Positions 19,101 to 26,103 of a DNA stretch of 64,000 nt are shown piece by piece. The notes under the pieces were generated by a model. That model did not search any database. It was given only the letters and a program-made list of their open reading frames with translations, and had not been told where the DNA came from. The DNA is from Verrucomicrobiia bacterium (GTDB lineage: Bacteria > Verrucomicrobiota > Verrucomicrobiia > Verrucomicrobiales > DEV007), in contig JAGRPB010000002.1 of NCBI GenBank assembly GCA_020439945.1, positions 69,835-133,834 on the forward strand, given 5' to 3'. Each line of letters starts with the position of its first letter. Position 1 is the first letter of the stretch. The position numbers were made by a program, and so were the translations under genes.

Positions 19101-19441
19101 TCGCCCTTCAGGAACTCACCTACGAACCGATCGGTGGAGAGATCGATCCCTTCACCGCCGGCGACGCCAAGCGAGGCCGCAAAATCTTTGACGAGCACCA
19201 GGTCGCCGCCTGCATTCGCTGCCACAAGGTCGAGGGCCGCGGCGAAGGTGTCATCGGCCCGCCGCTCGATGGCGTAGCCTCCCGGCACGAACCCGATTAC
19301 CTGCTGGAAAGTCTCGTCGATCCCGGCGCCAAGCTCGCCGAGGGATTCCCCGCCGCGGTTTCTCCCATGCCGCCGATGGGCGTGCTCCTGAATCCGCAGG
19401 AACTGGCCGATGTGATGGCGTATCTGATGACGTTGAAGTAA
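16151..19441 (+). CDS. ThuA / PVC-type dehydrogenase / CBM / cytochrome c multidomain protein
   Basis: This is a 1096-residue secreted protein with a signal peptide (about 1-23). Domains in order: ThuA glutamine-amidotransferase-like fold (about 28-245; GGGFVPIHCASWCF); PVC-type membrane-bound dehydrogenase beta-propeller (about 295-670; FAAEPDIVNPIGLAWDERGRLWVAE); helical HEAT-like repeats (about 680-830); a carbohydrate-binding beta-sandwich (about 845-1000; NLLKNASFEE); and a C-terminal cytochrome c with CIRCH at 1021-1025 and a probable distal Met in PMPPMG. It probably oxidises sugars outside the cytoplasm and passes electrons to c-type cytochromes. These architectures are typical of Planctomycetes and Verrucomicrobia. 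Confidence 0.92.
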   Translation: MKTSHIGFIFGAVIAFTCLAAEARPDSGPIRVLFVGHDVEHHNSNAYYPMLAQALGRDAIYFDYVTTTVAAFGDADYLDHFDAVLLYANHQEIDPTHWQNLKTFIENGGGFVPIHCASWCFQNIPEFDQVVGGRFAHHQTGVFRPKTIAPDHAAIQNVPEFEAWDETYVHERHNPEGRTVLQVREVAENDNITEPEPWTWVREQGQGRVFYTASGHDERVWNLPAFQQLLKRGILWAVGDTRRSSYEKFLSDRPPLKYEKRDNIPNYEKRPEPLPWQFPLSPEDSLKYTQAPVEFRIELFAAEPDIVNPIGLAWDERGRLWVAETVDYPNEVREAGGNDTIKILEDTDGDGRCDKVTVFADGLNIPTSLTFWNGGLIVAQAPDFLFLKDEDGDDKADVKTTLFTGWGTRDTHAGPSNLRYGFDNWIYGAVGYSAFDGELGGRQHRFGSGLYRFRPDGSAIEFLHQFNNNTWGLGFNAAGDVFGSTANNNPSFFGAVPASIYGDEGKGMSAKMIADSPNFHPITPNIRQVDAFGAYTAGAGHALATSANFPEWYRDQVAFVGGPTGDLLGRFRIEKDGSGYRARNAFSFLASADEWFSPVAAEIGPDGNLWVADWYNFIIQHNPTPNSERGGYEGVTGKGNAHENPNRDRQHGRIYRVIWEKAQPSKIDSLAGASDDELVAALGDSNLFWRQTAQRLLVENKKRGAAPSLRQTVKTGKTPAAIHALWALEGLGELDRDTHQFALLGEDTDLKRNAIRALGNDEAAIQLFFDTAVVTDRDPAVRLAAFTKLALFPENEAVKQAAEQLMKSPENRDDEWLALALKAAGAKQGAQGPAKLGPNLLKNASFEELTDAGQPTHWEVRTYRGTARHLIDEEFAHSGKRSVLIGSGNGADTSWFTKVKVTPHTDYRLSGWIKTQGINGARGAQMNVHEIQGANSARTEGLQKKNDWTEMSVEFNTADRDTISINLLFGGWGLSTGTAWWDDIALQELTYEPIGGEIDPFTAGDAKRGRKIFDEHQVAACIRCHKVEGRGEGVIGPPLDGVASRHEPDYLLESLVDPGAKLAEGFPAAVSPMPPMGVLLNPQELADVMAYLMTLK

Positions 19442-19444
19442 GCA

Positions 19445-20188
19445 GTGATTTCTTCTTCTTCACATCCAGTTTCATCCCACCGACTCCGACGAGCGGGAAA
19501 AATTGCGATCGGTTCCTGCCTCGGTGCGGGCGTTGTTGTCGCGTTGTTCGCTCCTCTGATCGGGTTGACCACCACCAACCGCATCGATGAGAAAATGCTC
19601 GCCAGCCATGCTATCTCTCACCCAGATAGAGCTGCGGAGATCCTTTGGCCGGAGCAGCAGTTCGAGAACCATACCTGCGGCCTGCATGCGCTAAGCGCGA
19701 TCTACCGCGGTTTCGGGTTGAATCCGGAATCAGAAAACCTGCGTATACGTCTTGGCGTCGATATTCCCGCCGTTCCCATCGACTCTACGACGACTGGAAC
19801 GCTCCATCCCGATCTCTTGCGGGTTTTAGCGGAAGATGAGTTGGCTTGGAGAATGATCGACCCCAGTCTCGCCAACGCGACTGGAGAGATCGCACAATCG
19901 CTCGCCGCGCGGCATCCTCTCCTGATTCTCATAAGTCGTCCCGAAAACGGACATCTCCACTGGATAGCGGCCGATCGTTTCGACGGGCAGAATTTACGAG
20001 TGATCGATTCCCTGAAAGCTTCTCCAACCTTCTTCGAACTCGACGTTTTTCTTCGCGATCAAGCCTTGTCCGTCATTGAGATTATGCCGGCTCCGAATGA
20101 CTTCAAGCCGAACGCTCACCTCGAAGGAATCCTGGAGATGAACGCTGTTCGGCAACGGTTGGCCGCTCGGATGCAAACTACACCCTGA
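19445..20188 (+). CDS. Membrane-anchored C39-like (papain-like) cysteine peptidase domain protein
   Basis: This protein is read from GTG 19445, 3 bp after the ThuA gene, and has 247 residues. One N-terminal TM helix (about 17-42) is followed by a soluble domain with a peptidase C39-like layout: catalytic Cys in ENHTCGLHALSAIYRGFG, then His in NGHLHWIAADRFD, then Asp in RVIDS. Such domains cleave double-glycine leaders or are inactive ligand binders. No ABC transporter or leader peptide is encoded nearby, so the role is unknown. An early start is needed to keep the TM helix. Confidence 0.6.
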   Translation: MISSSSHPVSSHRLRRAGKIAIGSCLGAGVVVALFAPLIGLTTTNRIDEKMLASHAISHPDRAAEILWPEQQFENHTCGLHALSAIYRGFGLNPESENLRIRLGVDIPAVPIDSTTTGTLHPDLLRVLAEDELAWRMIDPSLANATGEIAQSLAARHPLLILISRPENGHLHWIAADRFDGQNLRVIDSLKASPTFFELDVFLRDQALSVIEIMPAPNDFKPNAHLEGILEMNAVRQRLAARMQTTP

Positions 20189-20277
20189 AAGAAACCGGCA
20201 TCGCTCCAGACAACGTCCCACCAAGTTTGGCACCCGTCCCATCTTGCCATCCGGGGCGCACGGGCATAACTTTTCTC

Positions 20278-20556
20278 GTGCCGACCACCATCCATCCCGT
20301 TTGGCAAAAACATCCCGGTCTGGTCTGGTCCAACCGTCAGGCAAACGACTCCGTTCGCATTCGCGCGGCGCTGTCGCGGCCCCGGTTCGATCAATTGCTC
20401 GACGTTGTCGAGGCCTTCGGATTGAATCGGGTCCAACGCGAATGGTCCATGCTCGATCTCGAGAACACCGCGGAAACCCAGCGTGCCCGACCGATCGTGG
20501 AACGTATTCTCCGCAACATCGAAGAAGGTTTCCGACGTGCTGATTCCAGAAACTGA
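20278..20556 (+). CDS. Small protein upstream of a nucleotidyltransferase toxin remnant (putative antitoxin)
   Basis: This is a 92-residue protein from GTG 20278; upstream in-frame residues look non-coding. It is rich in charged and aromatic residues (PVWQKHPGLVWSNRQANDS; RPRFDQLLDVVEAFG; ARPIVERILRNIEEGF) and has no clear DNA-binding motif. It overlaps the next reading frame by 20 bp, as cognate antitoxin-toxin pairs often do. I infer an antitoxin or chaperone-like partner for an AbiEii-type protein. It appears intact although its partner is broken. Confidence 0.5.
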   Translation: MPTTIHPVWQKHPGLVWSNRQANDSVRIRAALSRPRFDQLLDVVEAFGLNRVQREWSMLDLENTAETQRARPIVERILRNIEEGFRRADSRN

Positions 20557-20760
20557 CGCTGTTTGGAGATTCCTGAACGATCGGCCGGAGCTGAATGGTT
20601 TTGTGCTGATCGGCGGCTCTGCGCTCGCTTTGAGAATCTGATCGATCCCGCTCCCACTTTGGAAGAAATAGCCCAGTTCTTCAGAGACCGGCGCGATGAA
20701 TGGGAGATCGAGGAAGCCGAGAGAAGAAGATTATCGTCGGAGGCGGAGCCTATCGATTGA
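20537..20760 (+). pseudogene. Degraded AbiEii-type nucleotidyltransferase toxin
   Basis: From GTG 20537 the frame reads ETDAVWRFLNDRPELNGFVLIGGSALALRI and stops at 20641. This is the start of the AbiEii/AbiGii toxin family, ending in the GGSALAL motif just before the expected nucleotidyltransferase Asp residues. A shifted frame then gives DPAPTLEEIAQFFRDRRDEWEIEEAERR up to 20760, which looks like the family's C-terminus. The middle (roughly 180-200 residues in the family) is missing, so an internal deletion with a frameshift has removed the active site. Confidence 0.55.
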
Positions 20761-20825
20761 ACGCCAATTTTTCATCGTGGAGTTTTTCGCTCGCGCCATT
20801 TGGGCATTTCATCAATGCTTCCGCC

Positions 20826-21584
20826 ATGAACCTCGAAAACTCCCTGCTCTCCCGCCGTGACGCCCTCGTTGCCGGTCTGACCGGCAGCGCCGCCGCCGCG
20901 CTTTCTTTTTCTCCATCGACCTCCCGCGCCGAGGCGCCGAAATTGGCGAAAGGGAATGTCATTCTCTTCCAAGGCGACTCGATCACCGATGCCGGTCGCG
21001 ATCGGAAGACGCAGGACCAGGCCAACGACAGCGCCATGCTGGGGCGCGGTTATCCGCATTTCATCGCGGACGGTTTGTTGGCCGACCACGCCGATCTGGA
21101 TCTGAAGATCTACAACCGAGGCATCTCCGGGAACAAGGTGCCCGACCTCGATGCCCGTTGGCAGAAAGATTGCCTCGATCTGAAGCCCAATATCCTGAGC
21201 ATCCTCATCGGGGTGAACGACATCTGGCACAAACTCAACGGTCGTTACGACGGCACCCCGGAAATCTATCGCGATGGCTTTACCGCGCTGTTGGATCGCA
21301 CGAAGAAAGCGCTGCCTGACGTGACTCTGGTGATCTGCGAACCTTTCGTGCTCAAGACCGGCGCCGTCAACGACACCTGGTTCCCTGAGTTCGAAACTCG
21401 CCGCGCTTTTGCCGAAGAGGTGGCAAAGAAAGCCAATGCGATCTGGGTACCCTTTCAGAAAATGTTCAACGATGCCGTCGCCTCCGGCACCGAGCCCGCT
21501 CACTGGGCAAAGGATGGCGTTCACCCGACGGCGGACGGTCACCAGTTGATGGCGAAGACGTGGCGGGAAACCGTCGGGATTTGA
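20826..21584 (+). CDS. Secreted SGNH/GDSL hydrolase, Tat-type signal
   Basis: This 252-residue protein starts at ATG 20826 with a twin-arginine-like leader (SRRDALVAGLTGSAAAALSF). SGNH blocks follow: FQGDSITDAG (nucleophile Ser), NRGISGNKV (Gly), LIGVNDIW (Asn) and DGVHPTADGHQ (Asp/His). It is probably a periplasmic carbohydrate acetyl-esterase or lipase-like enzyme. It stands alone between the toxin remnant and an AAA ATPase gene. Confidence 0.92.
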   Translation: MNLENSLLSRRDALVAGLTGSAAAALSFSPSTSRAEAPKLAKGNVILFQGDSITDAGRDRKTQDQANDSAMLGRGYPHFIADGLLADHADLDLKIYNRGISGNKVPDLDARWQKDCLDLKPNILSILIGVNDIWHKLNGRYDGTPEIYRDGFTALLDRTKKALPDVTLVICEPFVLKTGAVNDTWFPEFETRRAFAEEVAKKANAIWVPFQKMFNDAVASGTEPAHWAKDGVHPTADGHQLMAKTWRETVGI

Positions 21585-21705
21585 ACCCGAGACAGGACAG
21601 CAGGTGGCGGTCAGCTTCCTGACTGTCAACGGTGAGCACTGATTCCGACGGCGCCGTGGCCGTCCCTTGCCGGCCGCCGCGAGTGTTCTTTCATTACCGG
21701 TTTCC

Positions 21706-23253
21706 ATGAGCAACACCGCCCCCGACTTCCGGCTCCTCGTCGAGTCCTTTCATCCGGTGATCGTGGTGGACTCGTTGGAGGAATCCCGGCTCGCTCGATT
21801 GCTCGAAGAAATCAGCGACGAACTGGTGATGCCGATCTTCACCTGGTCGGCCACCGAAGGCCTTTGCCGGGATGCCGATAGGCGAGCGCTCGACCGGTCT
21901 ACCACCCATCCTCTCGCCGCACTTCAGTACCTCCAGCAACTAAGCTGCGAATCCCTTTTCTTCCTCAAGGATATCGCCCCGTTTCTCAAGGATCCCGCCA
22001 CCGCCCGTCAGTTTCGCGAGGTGGCCACCCAATTCCTCCACACCCGCTCCTGTCTCGTGGTTTCCGGGCACGGTATCGAGCTCCCGCCGGAAATCGCCGC
22101 GATGGCGGCTCACTTCGAACTTCAGTTACCGACTGCGGAAGAGATTGGCGCCGAATTGGACGCCACCGTCCGCTCGCTCCAGGAACGCGGGCAACTCGGC
22201 GCTGCTCCCACCGATCCCCATACTCGCGAGAGTCTCATCCAGAGTCTCAACGGCATGACCTTGAACCAGGCCCGCCAGTGCATCGCTCGAGCCGCGCTGG
22301 ACGACGGCGTCATCGATCTCGACGATTGCTGGCGCATCATTCAGGAAAAAGCAAAGCAGATCCGCGAGGACAGCGTGCTCGAATACTTTCCCCCAGGCGA
22401 CGACCTGCCGGCCTTGGGAGGATTCGACAACCTCAAGCGCTGGTTGCAGCGGGCCACGGTCGGTTTTTCCCCGGAGGCGCAGGCGCTCAACCTCGAACCA
22501 CCCAAGGGTGTCCTCCTCACCGGCGTACAGGGTTGCGGCAAATCTCTCGCCGCCAAACTGATCGCCCGCGATTGGAACGTCCCGTTGCTGAAACTCGACG
22601 CCGGGCGGCTCTACAACAAATACATCGGCGAATCGGAGCGCAATTTCCGGAAGGCCACACGCCTCGCCGAATCACTGGCGCCGGCGGTCCTCTGGATCGA
22701 TGAAATCGAGAAAGCGTTCGGTGGCGGAGCCAGCGGTGGCGAGAGCACCGACGGCGGCACCAGCCAACGCCTGCTCGGTGGATTCCTCACCTGGCTGCAG
22801 GAAAAATCCGCCGCCGTTTTCGTGGTCGGTACCTCCAACGACCTCTTCGCCCTGCCGCCCGAGTTTCTTCGCAAGGGGCGTTTCGACGAGATTTTCTTCA
22901 TCGATCTGCCGAACGCCGGCGAGCGTCACCACATTTTCGACATTCATCTCCGGCGCCGAAATCAGGAGACCGAAACCTTCGATCTCGCCGCACTGGTCGT
23001 CGCCACCGAGGGTTTCTCAGGTGCCGAAATTGAGCAAGCCATCATCGCCGCCCTCTACGAATCGCTCTACCAGCGACAGCCGTTGACCACCGAGCTTTTG
23101 CTTCACGAGATTCGCCAGACGGTGCCCCTGTCCCGCACCCGCGCGGAGGACATCCAGCGACTTCGGGCGGACGCCCACGGACGTTTCGTGCCGGTCACAT
23201 CGATGACCGCGAAACCGGAGCGCGACGATCCTGGTCTCACCCCAGGTGCTTGA
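21706..23253 (+). CDS. AAA+ ATPase, Ycf46-like
   Basis: This 515-residue protein starts at ATG 21706. A helical N-terminal domain (about 1-230) precedes one AAA+ module: Walker A GVQGCGKS at 273-280, Walker B VLWIDEIE at 328-335, sensor 1 VGTSND, and the Arg-rich [11 protein letters not shown]. The layout matches Ycf46 proteins, known in cyanobacteria and chloroplasts and linked to CO2 use. The last 17 bp overlap the convergent AlkD gene. Confidence 0.88.
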   Translation: MSNTAPDFRLLVESFHPVIVVDSLEESRLARLLEEISDELVMPIFTWSATEGLCRDADRRALDRSTTHPLAALQYLQQLSCESLFFLKDIAPFLKDPATARQFREVATQFLHTRSCLVVSGHGIELPPEIAAMAAHFELQLPTAEEIGAELDATVRSLQERGQLGAAPTDPHTRESLIQSLNGMTLNQARQCIARAALDDGVIDLDDCWRIIQEKAKQIREDSVLEYFPPGDDLPALGGFDNLKRWLQRATVGFSPEAQALNLEPPKGVLLTGVQGCGKSLAAKLIARDWNVPLLKLDAGRLYNKYIGESERNFRKATRLAESLAPAVLWIDEIEKAFGGGASGGESTDGGTSQRLLGGFLTWLQEKSAAVFVVGTSNDLFALPPEFLRKGRFDEIFFIDLPNAGERHHIFDIHLRRRNQETETFDLAALVVATEGFSGAEIEQAIIAALYESLYQRQPLTTELLLHEIRQTVPLSRTRAEDIQRLRADAHGRFVPVTSMTAKPERDDPGLTPGA

Positions 23254-23917
23254 GTGCCTCGCGGCGACTCAAGGGACTGAGCGCGGTCCGATCGACATAG
23301 TCACGCACCCAGTCCGGATCGGTTCGGGCATACTCCCGCAGGGCCCAGCCGATCGCCTTGCGGAGAAAAAACTCGGGCGACTCGCGGGTTCTCTCGATGG
23401 CAGTCACCAGCACCGCAGTATCGGTTTCGCCTTTCCATTTCAGCTGGCAGAGAATCGCGGTGCGTTGCAGCCAGAGATCTCCCGAGTCGAGCCAACGCGT
23501 GGTCGCGTGAACCAGCTGGTCGCGATGCCGTTTCAAGATGTCGCTGGCGAGCTTCGTAGCCAGGACATCGACGGTGTCCCACCAGGCTTGATGGGTCAGC
23601 AATTCCTCGATCAGCGCCAAATCACCCGGCCCGAGCAGTCGCAACCGTTTTTCCAGCAGTTCCTGACCGCAGTAGTGCATCTCACGCTCGGGCTGGGACC
23701 AAAGCATTCGGCTTAGCTCTTTCGCCTGCTCCACTTTCGGCCAACCACCACGCCGCGCGACGAAGGTCCGCAACAGTCGCCGTCTCGGTTCCGTCCCGAT
23801 CCCGAAAAAGACGAATCGATCCCTCAGGTAAGCCCGCATTCCCGCCGCCCGTTCAGGGTCGGCTTCCGCGGTCAGCATTTCTCGAAGATCGGCAACGAAG
23901 AGGTCGAGGTCATTCAT
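23237..23917 (-). CDS. DNA alkylation repair protein (AlkD-like HEAT glycosylase)
   Basis: This 226-residue all-helical protein matches AlkD: YLRDRFVFFGIGTEPRRRLLR, HQAWWDTVDVLA (aromatic/Asp region near the lesion-binding cleft), WLQRTAILCQL, and the C-terminal IGWALREYARTDPDWVRDYV. AlkD excises N3- and N7-alkylpurines without base flipping. Its ATG overlaps the TspO stop (23914-23917), so it is the last gene of the molybdate/TspO operon, an odd place for a repair gene. Confidence 0.9.
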   Translation of the reverse strand: MNDLDLFVADLREMLTAEADPERAAGMRAYLRDRFVFFGIGTEPRRRLLRTFVARRGGWPKVEQAKELSRMLWSQPEREMHYCGQELLEKRLRLLGPGDLALIEELLTHQAWWDTVDVLATKLASDILKRHRDQLVHATTRWLDSGDLWLQRTAILCQLKWKGETDTAVLVTAIERTRESPEFFLRKAIGWALREYARTDPDWVRDYVDRTALSPLSRREALKHLG

Positions 23918-24393
23918 CGATTCAGCCACCAGTTGCCGGCGTTGAGATAGGAGGCGTAACTCACCCACACGAGGTAGGGAACCAGCAGCCACGACGCGAG
24001 GCGATCAATCGGACAGAACTTCCGATTCGTCATCAGGATGGCGATCCACAACAGTACGATCACCACCAGCGCCGCGCCGAGCTGGTGCAGGCCGAAAAAC
24101 ACCGGGGTCCAGATCACGTTGAGCGCCATCTGGATGGCAAACCAGGTCAGTGCCCGTTTTTTCGGAAGCCCGGTCTCGCCTTGATGCCAGACCCGAGCCA
24201 AGGCGATGCCCATCAGTGCGTAGAGCGTTGTCCAGACAGGTCCAAAAACCCAGTTCGGCGGGGTGCCCGGCGGTTTCTCCAGCGTGGGATACCAGTCCTT
24301 CACCGAGGTGCTGGTGATGAAACCTCCCAACCCACCCAGCAGCTCAATCGCCAACACACACAGCAAGGCTTTGACCCAGAATTTTTTCCTCAT
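23914..24393 (-). CDS. TspO/MBR family tryptophan-rich sensory protein
   Basis: This 159-residue protein has five TM helices and the family motifs WYPTLEKPPGTPPNWVFGPVW and ALNVIWTPVFFGLHQLGAALVVI. TspO proteins bind porphyrins and cholesterol-like ligands in the membrane and modulate tetrapyrrole or stress responses. Both its ends overlap neighbours by 4 bp (ModC upstream, AlkD downstream), so it is translated within the molybdate operon. Confidence 0.93.
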   Translation of the reverse strand: MRKKFWVKALLCVLAIELLGGLGGFITSTSVKDWYPTLEKPPGTPPNWVFGPVWTTLYALMGIALARVWHQGETGLPKKRALTWFAIQMALNVIWTPVFFGLHQLGAALVVIVLLWIAILMTNRKFCPIDRLASWLLVPYLVWVSYASYLNAGNWWLNR

Positions 24394-25052
24394 GTCGTCT
24401 CCTTTTCTGAGGTCGAAAATACCCGCAGCTTCCCTTGTTCGAGAAAGAAGATTCGATCAGCGATTGCCTCGGCTTCCTTGCGGCTGTGGGTGATGTGGAG
24501 AGCGGTGATCCCATTCTCCGAAACCAGCCGCTTGATCAGCGCCGTCATCTCCGCGTGGGTATCCTCATCGAGCGCGCTGAGCGGCTCGTCCAGACAGATC
24601 ACCCGCGGCTTTACCGCCAGGGCTCGACCGAGCGACACTCGCTGACGTTCGCCGCCACTGAGACCGAAGGGCTTTCGCTTCAACAGGGACTCGATTCCCA
24701 GCTCACCGGCCAACTCATCGACCCGCTTCTCGATCTCCGATTTTGACCAGCCCTGCACCTTCGGACCGAAGGCGAGATGCTGTCGCACCGTCATCGTCGA
24801 AAACAGGGTGCCGTCCTGGGGCACGAAACCAATCCCTCGGCGGCTCGCGGGCAACTCGGTGACATCGCGATCTCCCAATCGAATGGTACCGCCCGTCACC
24901 TGCTTCAGCCCGCAGATGGCTTCGAGAATGGTCGTCTTGCCGCAACCCGTCTTTCCCATGAGCACGCCATATCCGCCCGCCGGAATCTCGAAGGAAATTC
25001 CGTCGAGCCGGAAGTCACCGGCGCGGACGCCGAGGTTGTGGACGGAGATCAT
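24390..25052 (-). CDS. Molybdate/tungstate ABC transporter ATPase (ModC-like)
   Basis: This 220-residue ATPase starts at ATG 25052. It has Walker A GKTGCGKTT, Q-loop FVPQDGTLF, signature LSGGERQRVSLGRALA, Walker B VICLDEPLSALD and switch THSRKEAE. It lacks the C-terminal MOP domain of Escherichia coli ModC, as do many W/Mo and sulfate ATPases. It belongs with the permease and duplicated binding protein just upstream, although a repeat-filled 184-bp gap separates it from the permease gene. Confidence 0.88.
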   Translation of the reverse strand: MISVHNLGVRAGDFRLDGISFEIPAGGYGVLMGKTGCGKTTILEAICGLKQVTGGTIRLGDRDVTELPASRRGIGFVPQDGTLFSTMTVRQHLAFGPKVQGWSKSEIEKRVDELAGELGIESLLKRKPFGLSGGERQRVSLGRALAVKPRVICLDEPLSALDEDTHAEMTALIKRLVSENGITALHITHSRKEAEAIADRIFFLEQGKLRVFSTSEKETT

Positions 25053-25064
25053 GGCAATGAAGTC

Positions 25065-25212
25065 GAACCGCAGATGGACGCAGATGAACACAGGTTTTCT
25101 GATCGGTAAGCCGATAGCCGCTTCACCTTTCCACTTGGGCTAATCGATCTGAATCCCTCCGTGTTCATGTGTGGTAAAAAAATCAGCGAAGATAAGCGTC
25201 AATCAGCGGTTC
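25065..25212. repeat. Palindromic intergenic element, GCAGATGGACGCAGATG type
   Basis: The left end reads GAACCGCAGATGGACGCAG on the plus strand from 25065; the right end read on the minus strand from 25212 begins GAACCGCTGATTGACGC. Inner parts (GAACACAGG and ATGAACACGGAG) also match in inverted orientation, so the whole 148 bp can fold back on itself. It resembles the non-coding CAGATxxACGCAGAT repeats dispersed in many bacterial genomes. It fills the gap between modB and modC. Confidence 0.6.
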
Positions 25213-25236
25213 CTTTCTCTCATCAGCCTCAACAGT

Positions 25237-26103
25237 TCAAATCAGGATACGGTGTTGCTGGTTCTTGTCCCAGGCCCGCACCGCGACGAGCACGACGATG
25301 GCGATCGTCACCATCAGGAGCGACACCATCACCGCTCCCTCGAGATTGCCGATACTGATCTCGAGGAACACCGTGCTCGAGAGCACTTCAGTCCGTCCCC
25401 GGATGGTGCTGGCGAAAACGAGAATGGGACCGAATTCTCCCATCGCCCGCGTCCAGGCCAGCGTGCCCGCCGTGGAAATGCCGCGCCAGGATTCCGGCAC
25501 CACCACCGAAAAAAAGGCCCGCGCCCGCGAGCACCCCAAGGTTCTCGCCACCTGCTCGGTGCGGGGCGAGATCTGGTCGAACGTATTGCGCATGGTTCGC
25601 ACCGCGAAGGCACACGACACCGAAAACTGCGCGATGATCACGGCGGGAATCTTGTAGGTCACCCCGGCGTTCTCACCGAAAACACGCCGGACCATTTCCT
25701 CGAACGTTCCCATCCCCCACGATTCCGGCGGCATCTTGTTGAACAAAATCAGGAGGCTCAGCCCCACCACCAGCGGCGGCAGCACGATGGGGATATCGAG
25801 CACGGCATCGATGAGCACCTTTCCCCGGAAAGCGTAGCGCGAGAGCAGGTATCCCGCCGGCACCGCCACCACGATCGAGAGCAAGGCGGAAATCGTACAA
25901 CTGACCAGAGTGAGCCAGACCGAGTAGCGGATATTCTCGTTTTTCAGGAGATCCGCAAATTCCCGACCGGAAACGTTGGTGCCGGCGTAGTGGACATCGG
26001 CCACCAGCATGCCGACGATGAGCAACAGATAGATGCCGCCAAGCGACACCAGGGCGGCAAAGAAAAGCAGGTCGGTCCCGCCCTGATGAAGCGTGCGTTT
26101 CAC
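25237..26103 (-). CDS. Molybdate/tungstate ABC transporter permease (ModB-like)
   Basis: This 288-residue permease has about six TM helices. I set the start at GTG 26103 because it forms a GTGA overlap with the upstream stop. The cytoplasmic coupling loop is the EAA-like segment RTLGCSRARAFFSVVVPESWRGISTAGTLAWTRAMGEFG, typical of ModB/CysT/TupB permeases. A periplasmic loop follows TM1 (DVHYAGTNVSGREFADLLKNENIRYS), as in related Mo/W permeases. Confidence 0.9.
   Translation of the reverse strand: MKRTLHQGGTDLLFFAALVSLGGIYLLLIVGMLVADVHYAGTNVSGREFADLLKNENIRYSVWLTLVSCTISALLSIVVAVPAGYLLSRYAFRGKVLIDAVLDIPIVLPPLVVGLSLLILFNKMPPESWGMGTFEEMVRRVFGENAGVTYKIPAVIIAQFSVSCAFAVRTMRNTFDQISPRTEQVARTLGCSRARAFFSVVVPESWRGISTAGTLAWTRAMGEFGPILVFASTIRGRTEVLSSTVFLEISIGNLEGAVMVSLLMVTIAIVVLVAVRAWDKNQQHRILI

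Noticed and set aside
20563..20760. A separate 65-residue gene from ATG 20563
   Set aside because: Its first 25 residues are the toxin N-terminal region read out of frame. Only its end looks protein-like, so it is better read as the broken toxin's C-terminus.
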